Below, piece after piece: positions 25,845 to 35,740 of a stretch of DNA of 64,000 nt (position 1 is the stretch's first letter; every line of letters starts with the position of its first letter). The stretch lies in the NCBI RefSeq assembly GCF_000012965.1, contig NC_007575.1, forward strand, positions 1,488,001 to 1,552,000, written 5' to 3'. This DNA is from Sulfurimonas denitrificans DSM 1251. GTDB lineage: Bacteria > Campylobacterota > Campylobacteria > Campylobacterales > Sulfurimonadaceae. The notes below the pieces were generated by a model. The model saw nothing but the letters and a program-made list of their open reading frames with translations, did no database searches and had not been told where the DNA came from. Made by a program: the position numbers and the translations under genes.

Positions 25845-28800
25845 CTATTCCCAATCATCTAGTATAAATTTTTTTGGCTCATTTATCTCTGGCGTTGTCT
25901 CTTTTTTTGGCTCTGCTTTGCTTAATTGTTCTTCAAACTTCAGCTCCAAACCGTTGCTAGTCATCACAAAACCATCTACTCTTATCTTGCCCTCATGAAT
26001 CTTTTTATGATGCTCTTTACATAAAGGGATGAGATTATGTTTTGTGTTTTTATGAAAATGTCCGATAAAACCATCTTCATCTGCTAAAGATTTATGTTTT
26101 ATGTGATGCACATCTTCTGCCATATCGCCACAAATTACGCATTTTGTAACATATAACTCTTTATTGTACTTTGAGCTTTTTTTCTTAACGAGCAGCTCCA
26201 GTTCATCAAAATCTTTAGCCAATCTTTTTCTAATGCTGTTTGCAATATCTAAAAAATCACTATCCATGTGAAGCGATTTTGCAAACTCCAAACCATAGAT
26301 ACTACTCCCGCTTCCACTCTGAAGAACTCTGTTGAAGAGCAGTTTGTCCTCTACTTCATCATACTCAACACTAAGATGCAAATCCACTACATTTTTCAAA
26401 GCTCTTATCTCTTTCATAGTTGAGAGTTGATGAAGATGTGTTGCAAAAAGAAAGATTGAGCGCAGTTTTGAGAGCTTTATGATTGCACTTGAAACTATGG
26501 CAACTCCAGAGAGAGTCTCAGTTCCATGACTTATCTCATCTCCTAAAATCAAAGAGCGCAGAGTTGCACGATTGAAGATGTTTTTAAGTTCAAGCATCTC
26601 AACTGCAAATGTGGATAACCCTTTTGCCAGATTGTCTCTTGAGACTATTCTTGTAAAAAGAGAGTCAAAGAGTGAAAATCTCATAGCTGAAGCACTTACA
26701 TAAAAACCAGCCTGTGCCATCAGTGTTGCCAAACCAATACTTTTCATAAGTGAAGATTTACCGCTTGAGTTTATCCCATAAAGCAGTACACCATTTATCT
26801 CATGTCCATCATGAACACTCAAATCAAGCATAACTGTTTTTGGATGAGGCAGGTCAAGATATGCGCGATTTCCCATAACTACATCATTTACAACATATAT
26901 ACCGCTTCTCTCTTGTATCTCTATGAGTGGATGGCGGAGTTGCATGATTTGGATAAAGTTCTCTTCACGCTCAACTTCAACAATGGTTGGTCTTGAGTGT
27001 TTATACATCTGTGCAACTTTTGATGAGCTCACACCAACATCCAAGTCAGCTACATAACTTATAATTCTGTCAAAAAGAAGAGCGTAACGTTTTTCGTAAA
27101 GAGTCTGCAACTGTATAAATCTCTCTTTTGCCAAAACCACAATTTTACGGCGGTTTTTCATAATCAAATCAGAGAGATTATCAGTAAAGGCAGAGGTTAT
27201 TTTTACATTGTTTGTTAGTTTTTTAACACTAAATTTTTTAAAATCTTCATCTTTATAAAACTCTTTTTCTATCATAGAAAATCTATTTTTGCTAAGAGAG
27301 ATATAATAACCCTCTTTCTCTAAAAGACCGAGTGCTACATTTGAGCTATTTGAGTTTGAGTTACCAACAAGAAGCTCAATTTTTGCCATAATATCTTCAA
27401 ACGCAATAAGCATAGTTTGGTTCTCTTTGACTAAAGTATCAATCGCCTCATCTACACCATTCATAAGAAAGTTTTCATCAACACTATTTGTAGTAAAACG
27501 TCTTGAAACATCCAAATCTACGCTCTTTGAAATATCTCTTAAAAATTCATCAACTTCGCTCTCACTAAATGGCGTCTTTTGTATCTTGTGCTTCTTTGCA
27601 TACCCAACCAACTCTTTTACGCTAAGCATTGAGTCATATATATGGTTCATCTCAAAAGGGTGAAGCCTCCCAAGGTAGAGCCTTCTTGATAACCTCTCTA
27701 AGTCATAAATCCCACGCATAACTTCATCTAAATATCTTACATGTAAAGAGACTTTATCTATGAGGTTATAGCGACGTTCAAGCTCCTCTTTTTGTATGAT
27801 AGGGTTTAAGAGTCTCTCTTTTAAAAGTCTGCGCCCGATTGCCGTAGCGCTCTTATCAAGGAGCTTTAAGAGTGTAAACTCATTTCTATCTTTTGATATT
27901 ACGCCCATCTGCTCTAAGGCGCTATTTCCAAGGTACATGTAGCGTCTGTTATCTATGATTTTTGGTAAGTCAAGTTTTTGAACTATATGTATATCATGCT
28001 CAATTACAAAATGGATAAGAGTAGCCAAAGATTCGCTTATCATTGGGCTTCTCTCTAAGTCGAGATGCTCAATAGCTGAGAGAAGAGATTTTATCTGATA
28101 AACCTCGCAAAAGAGCCTGTTTTGAAACTCTACACGAGGTCTTTGGTTATTTATGCTGTAGTGGTAGTGCTGGGCGATTTCAAGATATTGCATAGCGTGA
28201 CGCTGATCTTCAACTCCATCTAAAAATGTGACAACAATCTCAGAGGTGCGATAAACATTTAAAAGATTGAAAATTTCATCTAACGCATAAGATGGGTCTT
28301 CACTTGTTCCATGACTCTCATAAAGCCAAGTTTTGCCTGTTGTTACGTCTATGGCGCTATATCCGACTTCATAAATATCTCTATGTTTGTCAATCAAAAT
28401 CGAGACTATGTAGTTATCATCATTATCAACTATATAATCAAAATTAGTTCCTGGAGAGACTATTTGAGAGATATAGCGACTTATTTTTGGGGGAGTTCCC
28501 CTCTGCTTTACAACGATAACTGTATATTTCTGCTCTGCGATTAAACGGCTTAAATATCTATCAAACGATAGTGCTGGAACACCTGCTAAGAGAGGATTTC
28601 TATCACTGTTTTCTACTATGTTCTTATTTTTTTTAGTGAGTTGGATATTTAGGAGTTCTGCTATCTCTTTGGCTTTACCAACCTGCTCTTCATCATTATT
28701 TACTTCATAAACTTCAAAAAAAGTTCCAATCTCTATAAAAACGACTGTATCTTTTCCATATTTTTTTTCAAAATATCTTTGCAACTCAAAGTATGTCTGC

Positions 28801-28853
28801 GTTAGTAATTTATCTTTATTGTTTAAAATAGAGTCTATATCTGATGAGAACAT
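25845..28853 (-). CDS. MutS mismatch-recognition protein fused to an HNH endonuclease (MutS7 type)
   Basis: The 1002-residue protein starts with a mismatch-binding domain containing the Phe-x-Glu motif (GTFFEVYE, F45/E47). Connector and lever domains follow, then an ATPase with Walker [10 protein letters not shown] (693-701), STFAVEM (747-753) and Walker B LILGDEI (768-774). The C-terminus adds an HNH nuclease: CxxC at 905/908, HH at 916-917, N940 and HH at 948-949. This fusion is the MutS7 class reported from Campylobacterota, giant viruses and octocoral mitochondria. The nuclease presumably replaces MutL/MutH-type nicking. Confidence 0.93.
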   Translation of the reverse strand: MFSSDIDSILNNKDKLLTQTYFELQRYFEKKYGKDTVVFIEIGTFFEVYEVNNDEEQVGKAKEIAELLNIQLTKKNKNIVENSDRNPLLAGVPALSFDRYLSRLIAEQKYTVIVVKQRGTPPKISRYISQIVSPGTNFDYIVDNDDNYIVSILIDKHRDIYEVGYSAIDVTTGKTWLYESHGTSEDPSYALDEIFNLLNVYRTSEIVVTFLDGVEDQRHAMQYLEIAQHYHYSINNQRPRVEFQNRLFCEVYQIKSLLSAIEHLDLERSPMISESLATLIHFVIEHDIHIVQKLDLPKIIDNRRYMYLGNSALEQMGVISKDRNEFTLLKLLDKSATAIGRRLLKERLLNPIIQKEELERRYNLIDKVSLHVRYLDEVMRGIYDLERLSRRLYLGRLHPFEMNHIYDSMLSVKELVGYAKKHKIQKTPFSESEVDEFLRDISKSVDLDVSRRFTTNSVDENFLMNGVDEAIDTLVKENQTMLIAFEDIMAKIELLVGNSNSNSSNVALGLLEKEGYYISLSKNRFSMIEKEFYKDEDFKKFSVKKLTNNVKITSAFTDNLSDLIMKNRRKIVVLAKERFIQLQTLYEKRYALLFDRIISYVADLDVGVSSSKVAQMYKHSRPTIVEVEREENFIQIMQLRHPLIEIQERSGIYVVNDVVMGNRAYLDLPHPKTVMLDLSVHDGHEINGVLLYGINSSGKSSLMKSIGLATLMAQAGFYVSASAMRFSLFDSLFTRIVSRDNLAKGLSTFAVEMLELKNIFNRATLRSLILGDEISHGTETLSGVAIVSSAIIKLSKLRSIFLFATHLHQLSTMKEIRALKNVVDLHLSVEYDEVEDKLLFNRVLQSGSGSSIYGLEFAKSLHMDSDFLDIANSIRKRLAKDFDELELLVKKKSSKYNKELYVTKCVICGDMAEDVHHIKHKSLADEDGFIGHFHKNTKHNLIPLCKEHHKKIHEGKIRVDGFVMTSNGLELKFEEQLSKAEPKKETTPEINEPKKFILDDWE

Positions 28854-28997
28854 TGATTACTTTTATGTTGTATTTTTAAGATAAAGATTATATCACAAAG
28901 AGTATTTAATATTTTAGAAGGTGAGTGACAACGCTATTTTAGATAAAAATAAAATAAAAAATTTAGGTATTTTAAAGGCAGTTATTATTTAAAAAAG

Positions 28998-29087
28998 TGG
29001 TGGACGAGGAGGGATTTGAACCCTCGGTACAGTTACCCGTACGCATCCTTAGCAGGGATGTGGTTTCAGCCGCTCACCCACTCGTCC
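28998..29087 (-). tRNA. tRNA-Ser (anticodon GCU)
   Basis: The minus strand folds as a serine tRNA with a 7-bp acceptor stem (29081-29087 with 29002-29008), a long variable arm and a T-loop GTTCAAATC. The anticodon loop CTGCTAA contains GCT, reading AGC/AGU. CCA is encoded at 28998-29000. The discriminator base appears to be A rather than the G common in serine tRNAs. Confidence 0.95.
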
Positions 29088-29148
29088 ATTTGAAGACCGA
29101 GATTATAATCATATATACATAATATAGAGCTTAAGTAAGCCAAATGTT

Positions 29149-29832
29149 TTAAATTTGCTCTAATATTCTTCTTATTACTTCTGCTGGATTTTTAGAGTTA
29201 TAGATTGGGCGACCTACTACTATAAAATCTACATGTGCATTTTTTGCAAATGCTACATCAGCTACTCTTTGTTGATCACCTGAATCTTCTCCAAAAGGAC
29301 GAATCCCAGGGGTGAGTGTCATAAAATCTCTATTTGTAATGTTTTTTATAGAACTGCTCTCATAAGCTGAACATACCACTCCATCAAGCCCGCTCTCGTA
29401 AGCATCTTTTGCAAACTGATCAGCTTTTTTTGAGATGCTATCTCCATATATTTTGCCAAACTCATCTTCATTGAATGAGGTAAGAGCAGTAACTGCCAGA
29501 ACTATTGGGCGCTTTTCATATCGCTCAAGTCTAACCATAACCTCTCTCATCGCTCTTTTTCCAGCACTCGCATGAACATTGAACATATCAACACCAAGAG
29601 AGATGATAGACTCTGCCGCATCAGCCATTGTGTTTGGTATGTCATATAGTTTTAGATCTAAAAATATTTTAAAATCAGGGTTTATTTTTTTGATATCTTT
29701 TAAAAAATCTTCGCCATCTCTTATGTAAGAGCGCAAACCCACTTTTAACCAAACGTCATAATCTTTTATCTTGCCAATAAGTTCTAAATTTTCCTCTTTA
29801 GTTGGCAAATCAAGGGCTACACAAAGTTGCAT
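29149..29832 (-). CDS. pyrF: Orotidine 5'-phosphate decarboxylase
   Basis: The 227-residue enzyme makes UMP in the last step of pyrimidine synthesis. The catalytic motif DLKLYDIPNTM, with the Asp-Lys-x-x-Asp network, is present. LTPGIRPFG and VVGRPIYNSKNPAE match the phosphate-binding loops. Length is typical for the bacterial short form. It stands alone, downstream on the minus strand of a 326-base spacer. Confidence 0.96.
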   Translation of the reverse strand: MQLCVALDLPTKEENLELIGKIKDYDVWLKVGLRSYIRDGEDFLKDIKKINPDFKIFLDLKLYDIPNTMADAAESIISLGVDMFNVHASAGKRAMREVMVRLERYEKRPIVLAVTALTSFNEDEFGKIYGDSISKKADQFAKDAYESGLDGVVCSAYESSSIKNITNRDFMTLTPGIRPFGEDSGDQQRVADVAFAKNAHVDFIVVGRPIYNSKNPAEVIRRILEQI

Positions 29833-30158
29833 TGCTTCTCTTTTTTATTCTATTTTATATGAAATTATAACATTTTTCCAATAGATATAAAATCCAAAGC
29901 GTGCTATTTTGCACCATTTTGTATAACGTTTAACTTATGCTCCCTCAAAGGGTTTTTAAAGTTAGTAGTTATTAATTTTCTTCAATTTTTTTATGACACC
30001 TAACACCGATAAGAGTTTTACTAAAAACATTGTGTTGTAGTTTTTCTTGGCAAAACCAAATAGTAATACTATAATATACACTTTGGACTCTGCATATACT
30101 ATATTTTTAGATTTTGGTTGTTAAGATTATTTTATTCTACACTTTAGGGGAAATATAT
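29833..30158. other. Divergent intergenic region between pyrF and the DUF488 gene
   Basis: These 326 AT-rich bases separate divergent genes. They hold at least one TATAAT on the plus strand (30070-30075), which may serve the DUF488 gene, and promoter elements for pyrF must lie near the left end. I see no gene, RNA or repeat. Confidence 0.4.
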
Positions 30159-30521
30159 ATGACTATTTTACTCAAAAGAGCTTATGAAGCTGCGGAAGAG
30201 CATGATGGATTTAGGATTTTGGTAGATAGAATTTGGCCAAGAGGAGTAAGTAAAGATTTTGCCAACATTGATTTTTGGGCAAAAGATGTTACACCAACTA
30301 CCTCTCTTAGAAAATGGTTCTCCCATGACCCACTAAAATGGGAAGAGTTTAAAAAAAACTATATAGCAGAGCTGGAAAATGCTCCTGATGCGGTGGATGA
30401 GTTTTTGCATCTGCTAAGAGAACATGAAAATGTTACTTTTGTGTATGGCGCAAAAGATACAAAACATACTCATGCACTCATACTCCAAGAGTACATTCAA
30501 AACAGATTAGAAGAGTCATAG
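30159..30521 (+). CDS. DUF488 family protein (YeaO-like)
   Basis: The 120-residue protein shows the signature of the DUF488/YeaO family: RILVDRIWPRGVSK near the N-terminus, WFSHDPLKWEEF in the middle and VTFVYGAKDTKHTHA near the end. The biochemical function is not established. I chose the ATG at 30159, preceded by AGGGG eight bases away; an upstream start would add 15 hydrophobic residues not typical of the family. A single-gene unit convergent with the methyltransferase. Confidence 0.88.
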   Translation: MTILLKRAYEAAEEHDGFRILVDRIWPRGVSKDFANIDFWAKDVTPTTSLRKWFSHDPLKWEEFKKNYIAELENAPDAVDEFLHLLREHENVTFVYGAKDTKHTHALILQEYIQNRLEES

Positions 30522-30562
30522 AAGTACTCTTTAAAACTTTAGAAAAATTGTTGTGTTCAAAA

Positions 30563-31168
30563 TTATTTTGTAGCAGTAAGTAAAAAAACTCCATACTCTT
30601 TATGCGGTTTTTTAATTCTATTTACTTCTACACACTCTATATCTTTAAACCCACAGCTCTTTACTATGTTGCAGAGCTTAGTTGTGTCAAAACCAAAGTG
30701 AAATACTCCACTGTTATCTGAGTGAAAGCTTCCATCTTCAAGTTCAAGGTCTGCAATAGCAATAAACCCGCCATCTTCTATATTTTTATATATTGTTGAG
30801 AAAAAAGAGTCTAAATTTTCTATGTGATGAAGCGTCATAGAGCTTATAAGTCCATCAAAATTTCTATCTAATGGCAATGCGATTATATCTTGGTGGAGCG
30901 CCTCAATACTTAGTTCAGGGGTGTTTTTAGCCTTAAGCTCTTCTAACATACTAAATGATGTATCTACTCCGTAAACTTTCTTTACATGTAGTGCTATCTC
31001 AAAGCCTAAAAGTCCAGTTCCAGTACCAAAATCCAGAAGTTCCATATCACTATTAAGAGCAATTTTTTCTAAAATAGCCCCGCCAACTGTTTTTGTATTA
31101 GTATTGCTATTTTTATCCCAATTTTTTGCTTTATCTTTGAAGTTGTCATTTGGCATTTTTTCTGACAC
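30563..31168 (-). CDS. Class I SAM-dependent methyltransferase
   Basis: The 201-residue protein has the SAM-binding motif LLDFGTGTGLLGFEIA (about 39-54), an acidic strand end (VYGVD) and the post-II segment FDGLISSMTLHHIE common in UbiE-like small-molecule methyltransferases. The substrate is unknown. It starts one base after the stop of the long unknown gene upstream, so the two are cotranscribed. Confidence 0.85.
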   Translation of the reverse strand: MSEKMPNDNFKDKAKNWDKNSNTNTKTVGGAILEKIALNSDMELLDFGTGTGLLGFEIALHVKKVYGVDTSFSMLEELKAKNTPELSIEALHQDIIALPLDRNFDGLISSMTLHHIENLDSFFSTIYKNIEDGGFIAIADLELEDGSFHSDNSGVFHFGFDTTKLCNIVKSCGFKDIECVEVNRIKKPHKEYGVFLLTATK

Positions 31169-32686
31169 TTAATTTAACCCCTCTAAAAGTATCTTTTTAG
31201 AAGTTAAGGCTTTTACTAGAGAGTTTGTTATTGAAAAAAACGCATCCTCATTTTGCTCAAGAATTTTCTCTTCTCTCTTCTCTTGTCTAGTTAGTGCGTC
31301 TATCTCTCTTTTTACATTGTTGTATCGATGTAAATCAGCCTTATTTATCATTTTTGAAAGTAATTTATTATGCTCTTCTCTTTTGAGTTGCATCTCTAGC
31401 CTTATATCTTTTATATCACTTTTTAAACGCTCTTTCTCCTGCTCATTTTTTGATAAATATAACGAATCTGTATAAAGATTTAATTTTTTTGCTAAGTAAG
31501 CTATCTCCAGAGAAATCTTATCACTCTCTTTTGTTATGATACTTTTATATTCCATAGGAGAGAGACCATTTACATAGAGATCATTTATGCTATCTTGAAG
31601 CTCCTCTTTTTTATTAAGTATGCTATCTATAGATTGATCTGTTTTGATATATATTTTAACTATAGACATCATAGAAGAGACACTCCATTTTAGACCATTT
31701 TCAGCCTCTATCTCTGGAACTTTATACTTCTGAGAATCTATAACAATAACATTTAGTGAGTAATATTTTAAAAAATTAATCATATATTTGTTTGAAGCAC
31801 TAATCTCAGAGAGTATCATGTTTGCTATATATCCAAACACTTCTTTAAAGTGTATTCTAAAAATATATCCAGAGAAGCCCTTAAAAAACTCTTGATTATG
31901 CTCAAACAATCTCTCTAAATGTTCAATTATGATGGATTGTATATAAGAGAATACGTACTTCTCATAAGTCACATTGTCTATTTTTTTCTCAAGCATATAT
32001 ATCTCAACAAACTGTTCTGCAACTTCATAAAAAAAGTTCTTATATTCATCTTTTGCAAAAAAGTTTTTATAAAATGAGATAAGATGCTCATCCTCTATAC
32101 CATTATATCTCTGGGCTATAGTGTTTTTTTCACTATCTGCTATTTCACGACAACTAGATGTGTCAAATATTTTTATAAAAATCTGACTATTTTTAATAAT
32201 AATGATATCGCTACTTTTAAGCTCAAGCGCTTCTCTTATCGCATATTTTAAAAGCTCTTTCTTATTTATCTCTTCATTTGTTATATGATTTACAAAGGAT
32301 TTTAGTTTAATCGTTATATCTTCATTTAGACAAATTAAATCTTTTTTATCATTATATTCATACTCTATACACTCACTATTTTCATCTATTATATTAAAAA
32401 TATACTCCAAATTTATACTATCTTTTGGTTCTATTTTATATGGGAAAAGTTTCATGCGGAGCTGTGATGATGAAATCTTAAAAAGCACATTGCCAAGTGA
32501 TTCAAAATGCTCTCTTAGCGCTTTTTTTATGGTTGCTTGTACCGTTAGCGTGTCTATGGTTTCATCATCGAGATGTTCATTTAAATATGAAAATAACTTT
32601 TCATTATGTTCATCATTCCAAACAAAATGGATAGATGGTTCACCAACTATTGTTTTTAAGTATAATTTTAGTTTAGATAATATCAT
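31169..32686 (-). CDS. Hypothetical protein with C-terminal coiled coil
   Basis: About 505 residues from an ATG at 32686; a TTG at 32728 would add 14, and neither start has a convincing ribosome-binding site. I recognise no family. There is no signal peptide or membrane span. The C-terminal third (about 380-490) is rich in Glu/Lys/Leu heptads and is probably coiled coil. It is rich in Ile, Asn, Lys and Glu. The adjoining methyltransferase gene suggests a shared process, but nothing in the sequence names it. Confidence 0.7.
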   Translation of the reverse strand: MILSKLKLYLKTIVGEPSIHFVWNDEHNEKLFSYLNEHLDDETIDTLTVQATIKKALREHFESLGNVLFKISSSQLRMKLFPYKIEPKDSINLEYIFNIIDENSECIEYEYNDKKDLICLNEDITIKLKSFVNHITNEEINKKELLKYAIREALELKSSDIIIIKNSQIFIKIFDTSSCREIADSEKNTIAQRYNGIEDEHLISFYKNFFAKDEYKNFFYEVAEQFVEIYMLEKKIDNVTYEKYVFSYIQSIIIEHLERLFEHNQEFFKGFSGYIFRIHFKEVFGYIANMILSEISASNKYMINFLKYYSLNVIVIDSQKYKVPEIEAENGLKWSVSSMMSIVKIYIKTDQSIDSILNKKEELQDSINDLYVNGLSPMEYKSIITKESDKISLEIAYLAKKLNLYTDSLYLSKNEQEKERLKSDIKDIRLEMQLKREEHNKLLSKMINKADLHRYNNVKREIDALTRQEKREEKILEQNEDAFFSITNSLVKALTSKKILLEGLN

Positions 32687-33098
32687 ATTTTTAAAGTTAG
32701 CTCTTTTATAAAAGTTTTTTTTAAGCAATTCTACTGTTTAAAATTTAAACGCAACTTATAAAATTGATATTTTTTTCAAACTAGAATTGTTAATGTTTTT
32801 ATTTGTTTTCTAAAATTATTATTTCTTCTCTATTATTAAAAAATTGTTTTCTGTGCCGTTTTTTAGCCACAAATCAAAAAAATTAACTGAGACTCTTCTT
32901 TTAAAAAAACTCATAAAAAATATCTATTTTGTTATTTTGTCTAATCTTTTTACAACAACTACATTATTAAAATTTGATAAATCAGTAATGGCGCAGACAT
33001 CATAAATTAGCTAAAAGAGATAAATTTTTAGTGTATAGACTGTTTTTTATCGCTGGCTAAATAAATTAGCTATGGATTGAATAAAAAGAGGATTAAAT
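32687..33098. other. AT-rich intergenic region with a short direct repeat
   Basis: These roughly 410 bases are very AT-rich and hold no gene of usual length. The 12-mer ATAAATTAGCTA occurs twice, at 33002-33013 and 33061-33072. Promoters for the minus-strand gene to the left and for a short plus-strand transcript to the right are likely but not sharply defined. Confidence 0.35.
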
Positions 33099-33140
33099 AT
33101 GTGCCTATATGGCTTATTTTGTACTCTTTTAAGAGTATAA
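33099..33140 (+). CDS. Candidate micropeptide (13 residues)
   Basis: A 13-codon frame reading MCLYGLFCTLLRV is preceded by AGAGGA at a suitable distance from the ATG and ends just before an intrinsic-terminator-like hairpin on the same strand. It contains two cysteines. A good ribosome-binding site plus terminator suggests a short transcribed and translated unit, or a small RNA. The length is too short for any family assignment. Confidence 0.3.
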   Translation: MCLYGLFCTLLRV

Positions 33141-33170
33141 ATTCTACCTCTATAAAGAGGTGGAATTTTT
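33141..33170. terminator. Hairpin terminator, probably bidirectional, after acs
   Basis: ATTCTACCTC (33141-33150) pairs with GAGGTGGAAT (33157-33166) with one wobble around a TATAAA loop. On the plus strand it is followed by TTTTTAT, a typical intrinsic terminator. On the minus strand it lies 3 bases after the acs stop, followed by a weaker T-rich run, so it may end both transcripts. Confidence 0.6.
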
Positions 33171-35124
33171 ATAATCTACAAGATTGAACCGCTGATGCAA
33201 TTGTTGCTACAATTGATGGGTCTTCTAGCGTTGAGATATCTTGAGTAATCTCTTCTCCTTTTGCTATTGAGCGCAGGATTCTTCTCATAATTTTTCCAGA
33301 GCGAGTTTTTGGAAGTCCTACAACAAAAACTACATCATCACAAAGAGCGATGTTTCCTATCTCTTTTTGGATAACTTTATTGATAGCTTTTACCTCTTCA
33401 ACCTCATCCGCTATACCACTATCTGATTTTAAAACGATGTACGCAAAAATGCCCTCACCTTTTATCTCATGTGGTTTTCCTACAACTGCAACTTCTGCAA
33501 CATTAGGGTGTTTTTTGATAGCTGCTTCAACTTCAGCTGTTCCCATTCTATGACCTGAAACATTAATAACGTCATCAGTTCTACCTGTGATAGTGATATA
33601 ACCATCTTCATCATAAATAGCGCCATCACCTGTAAAATAAACTGGTTTGCCATCTTTTTTAACATCACCAAAATATGATTTTACAAATCTCTCTTCATCA
33701 CCCCAAACACCTCTAATCATAGCTGGCCAAGGACGAGTCACACACATAAGACCTTTTTCTCCTACTTCGGCTCTATTACCATTTTCATCTAAAATCTCTG
33801 CCATAATTCCTGGAAGCGGAAATGTTGCACAAGCTGGTTTTATAGGAGTAGCCCCTGGAAGTGGAGATACGATATGTCCACCCGTTTCTGTTTGCCAGTA
33901 AGTATCAACGATAGCACATTTGCTTCCACCAATAGCCTCATAGTACCATTTCCATGCTGGTGGATCGATTGGCTCTCCAACAGTTCCTAGTACTTTTAAG
34001 CTTGATAAATCATATTTTGCTGGTTCATTCTCACCTGTTTTATGCAGTACACGGATAGCAGTTGGAGCGGTATAGAACTGATTTACTTTATACTCTTCAA
34101 CCATTTTCCATGGACGACCAGCGTCTGGATAAGTTGGAACACCCTCAAACATAATTGTTGTAGCACCCATCGCAAGTGGTCCATAAACTATGTAAGTATG
34201 CCCTGTAATCCAACCAACATCGGCTGTACACCAGTAAGTATCGTTCTCTTTTACATCAAATACCCACTCCATAGTCATCTGCGCCCAGAGGATGTATCCT
34301 GCTGAGTTGTGTTGAACACCTTTTGGCTTTCCAGTACTTCCTGACGTATAAAGAAGGAAAAGCGGGTCTTCAGAGTCCATAACTTCTGGTTCGCACTTTC
34401 CACTTTGATGCTTTATTAGCTCATTGTAAGAGTAATCACGACCTGCAACCCAAGTAACATCTTCTCCATTTCTCTCAACAACTAAAACTTTTTTCACTGG
34501 AGTCTCGCCGCGAAGCGCCTCATCTACAACTGGCTTTAACATGTAAGGCTTATCTTTTCTATATGCACCATCAGCAGTGATGACAACTTTTGCCCCTGCA
34601 TCTATAACTCTATCTTTTAGAGCTTCAGCAGAGAAACCACCAAATACGATAGAGTGAATAGCCCCTATTCTAGCACAAGCAAGCATTGCATAAGCAGCTT
34701 CAGGAATCATTGGCATATAGATGATAACTCTATCGCCTTTTTTTACGTCAAACTCATTTTTAAGTAGATTTGCAAACTTGTTTACGTTGTAGTAAAGTTC
34801 TAAGTATGTGATAATTTGCTTATCGCCTCTATCTCCTTCAAAAATAATCGCAGCTTTGTTTTTACGGCTTTTTAAGTGACGATCTATACATTGAACTGAA
34901 ACATTTAGTTTTCCACCCTCAAACCACTTTACAAATGGAAAATTACTCTCATTCATAACATTTGTAAAAGGCTGCATCCACTCTAGTTTCTCTTTTGCGT
35001 AACTCCCCCAAAATCCCTCATAATCCTCAAGTGCATACTCTTGCAAATCTTGATATTCACACATATTTTTAATTCTAGCACTCTTGCTAAACTCTTTATT
35101 TGGTTTAAAAACTTCTCTATTCAT
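33169..35124 (-). CDS. acs: Acetyl-CoA synthetase
   Basis: The 651-residue AMP-forming enzyme matches Acs in length and sequence. Motifs include the phosphate loop [34 protein letters not shown], and the C-terminal [11 protein letters not shown], whose lysine is the acetylation site in the family. It converts acetate to acetyl-CoA. It is the last gene of a run with a porin, DUF485 protein and ActP, which fits acetate scavenging. The start overlaps the exonuclease stop (ATGA). Confidence 0.97.
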   Translation of the reverse strand: MNREVFKPNKEFSKSARIKNMCEYQDLQEYALEDYEGFWGSYAKEKLEWMQPFTNVMNESNFPFVKWFEGGKLNVSVQCIDRHLKSRKNKAAIIFEGDRGDKQIITYLELYYNVNKFANLLKNEFDVKKGDRVIIYMPMIPEAAYAMLACARIGAIHSIVFGGFSAEALKDRVIDAGAKVVITADGAYRKDKPYMLKPVVDEALRGETPVKKVLVVERNGEDVTWVAGRDYSYNELIKHQSGKCEPEVMDSEDPLFLLYTSGSTGKPKGVQHNSAGYILWAQMTMEWVFDVKENDTYWCTADVGWITGHTYIVYGPLAMGATTIMFEGVPTYPDAGRPWKMVEEYKVNQFYTAPTAIRVLHKTGENEPAKYDLSSLKVLGTVGEPIDPPAWKWYYEAIGGSKCAIVDTYWQTETGGHIVSPLPGATPIKPACATFPLPGIMAEILDENGNRAEVGEKGLMCVTRPWPAMIRGVWGDEERFVKSYFGDVKKDGKPVYFTGDGAIYDEDGYITITGRTDDVINVSGHRMGTAEVEAAIKKHPNVAEVAVVGKPHEIKGEGIFAYIVLKSDSGIADEVEEVKAINKVIQKEIGNIALCDDVVFVVGLPKTRSGKIMRRILRSIAKGEEITQDISTLEDPSIVATIASAVQSCRL

Positions 35125-35738
35125 TCTTTTTCCTTTGTTAATTTTAAATATATCATCGCTGTCATGATTGCATCATTTACAGCATTGTGCGCTCCCATAT
35201 TAGGTATGGAACAGTTTTTTAGGATTGTATCAAATCGTAAATCAATATTTCCTTGCGGAATTAATGAAATTGTTTTATCGAAATATATTTCAGATACTTC
35301 AATCATTTTATTTGGTAAATTTATACCAAGAAGAGGCTTTGTGTATCTGTTTATCATAGCTACATCAAACTCTAAATAATACCCAATAAGTGGTCTTGAA
35401 CCAATAAAATTTAAAAATTCTACAATACCCTCCTTTGTTGTTTTTGCATCTTTTAAGTCAAATGGTCTAATACCATGAATTTTGATGCTATTTGAACTTA
35501 TCTCTTTAGAATTTTGCAAAAAAACTTCAAATGTTTGAGATGTTAAAACTCTATTATCTTTTATTTTAACAGCTCCTATTGAAAGTATTTCATCAACTTT
35601 GGGATTTAATCCTGTTGTCTCTGTATCAAAAACAACATATTCCCCACTCTTATCATCATCAAACAAAAATTCAAATGCACTATCTTTTAGCTTTTTACGA
35701 TTTGCATTTTTTTTAAAATTTGTTATAAAAGAGAACAT
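35121..35738 (-). CDS. DnaQ-like 3'-5' exonuclease
   Basis: The 205-residue protein has the exonuclease motifs of the DEDDh family: [12 protein letters not shown] (Exo I), [15 protein letters not shown] (Exo II) and [13 protein letters not shown] (Exo III with His). It is like the epsilon subunit of DNA polymerase III but stands beside a DUF294/CBS protein and acs, an arrangement seen in acetate operons of other proteobacteria. It is probably not the replicative proofreading subunit. Confidence 0.88.
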   Translation of the reverse strand: MFSFITNFKKNANRKKLKDSAFEFLFDDDKSGEYVVFDTETTGLNPKVDEILSIGAVKIKDNRVLTSQTFEVFLQNSKEISSNSIKIHGIRPFDLKDAKTTKEGIVEFLNFIGSRPLIGYYLEFDVAMINRYTKPLLGINLPNKMIEVSEIYFDKTISLIPQGNIDLRFDTILKNCSIPNMGAHNAVNDAIMTAMIYLKLTKEKE

Positions 35739-35740
35739 TC

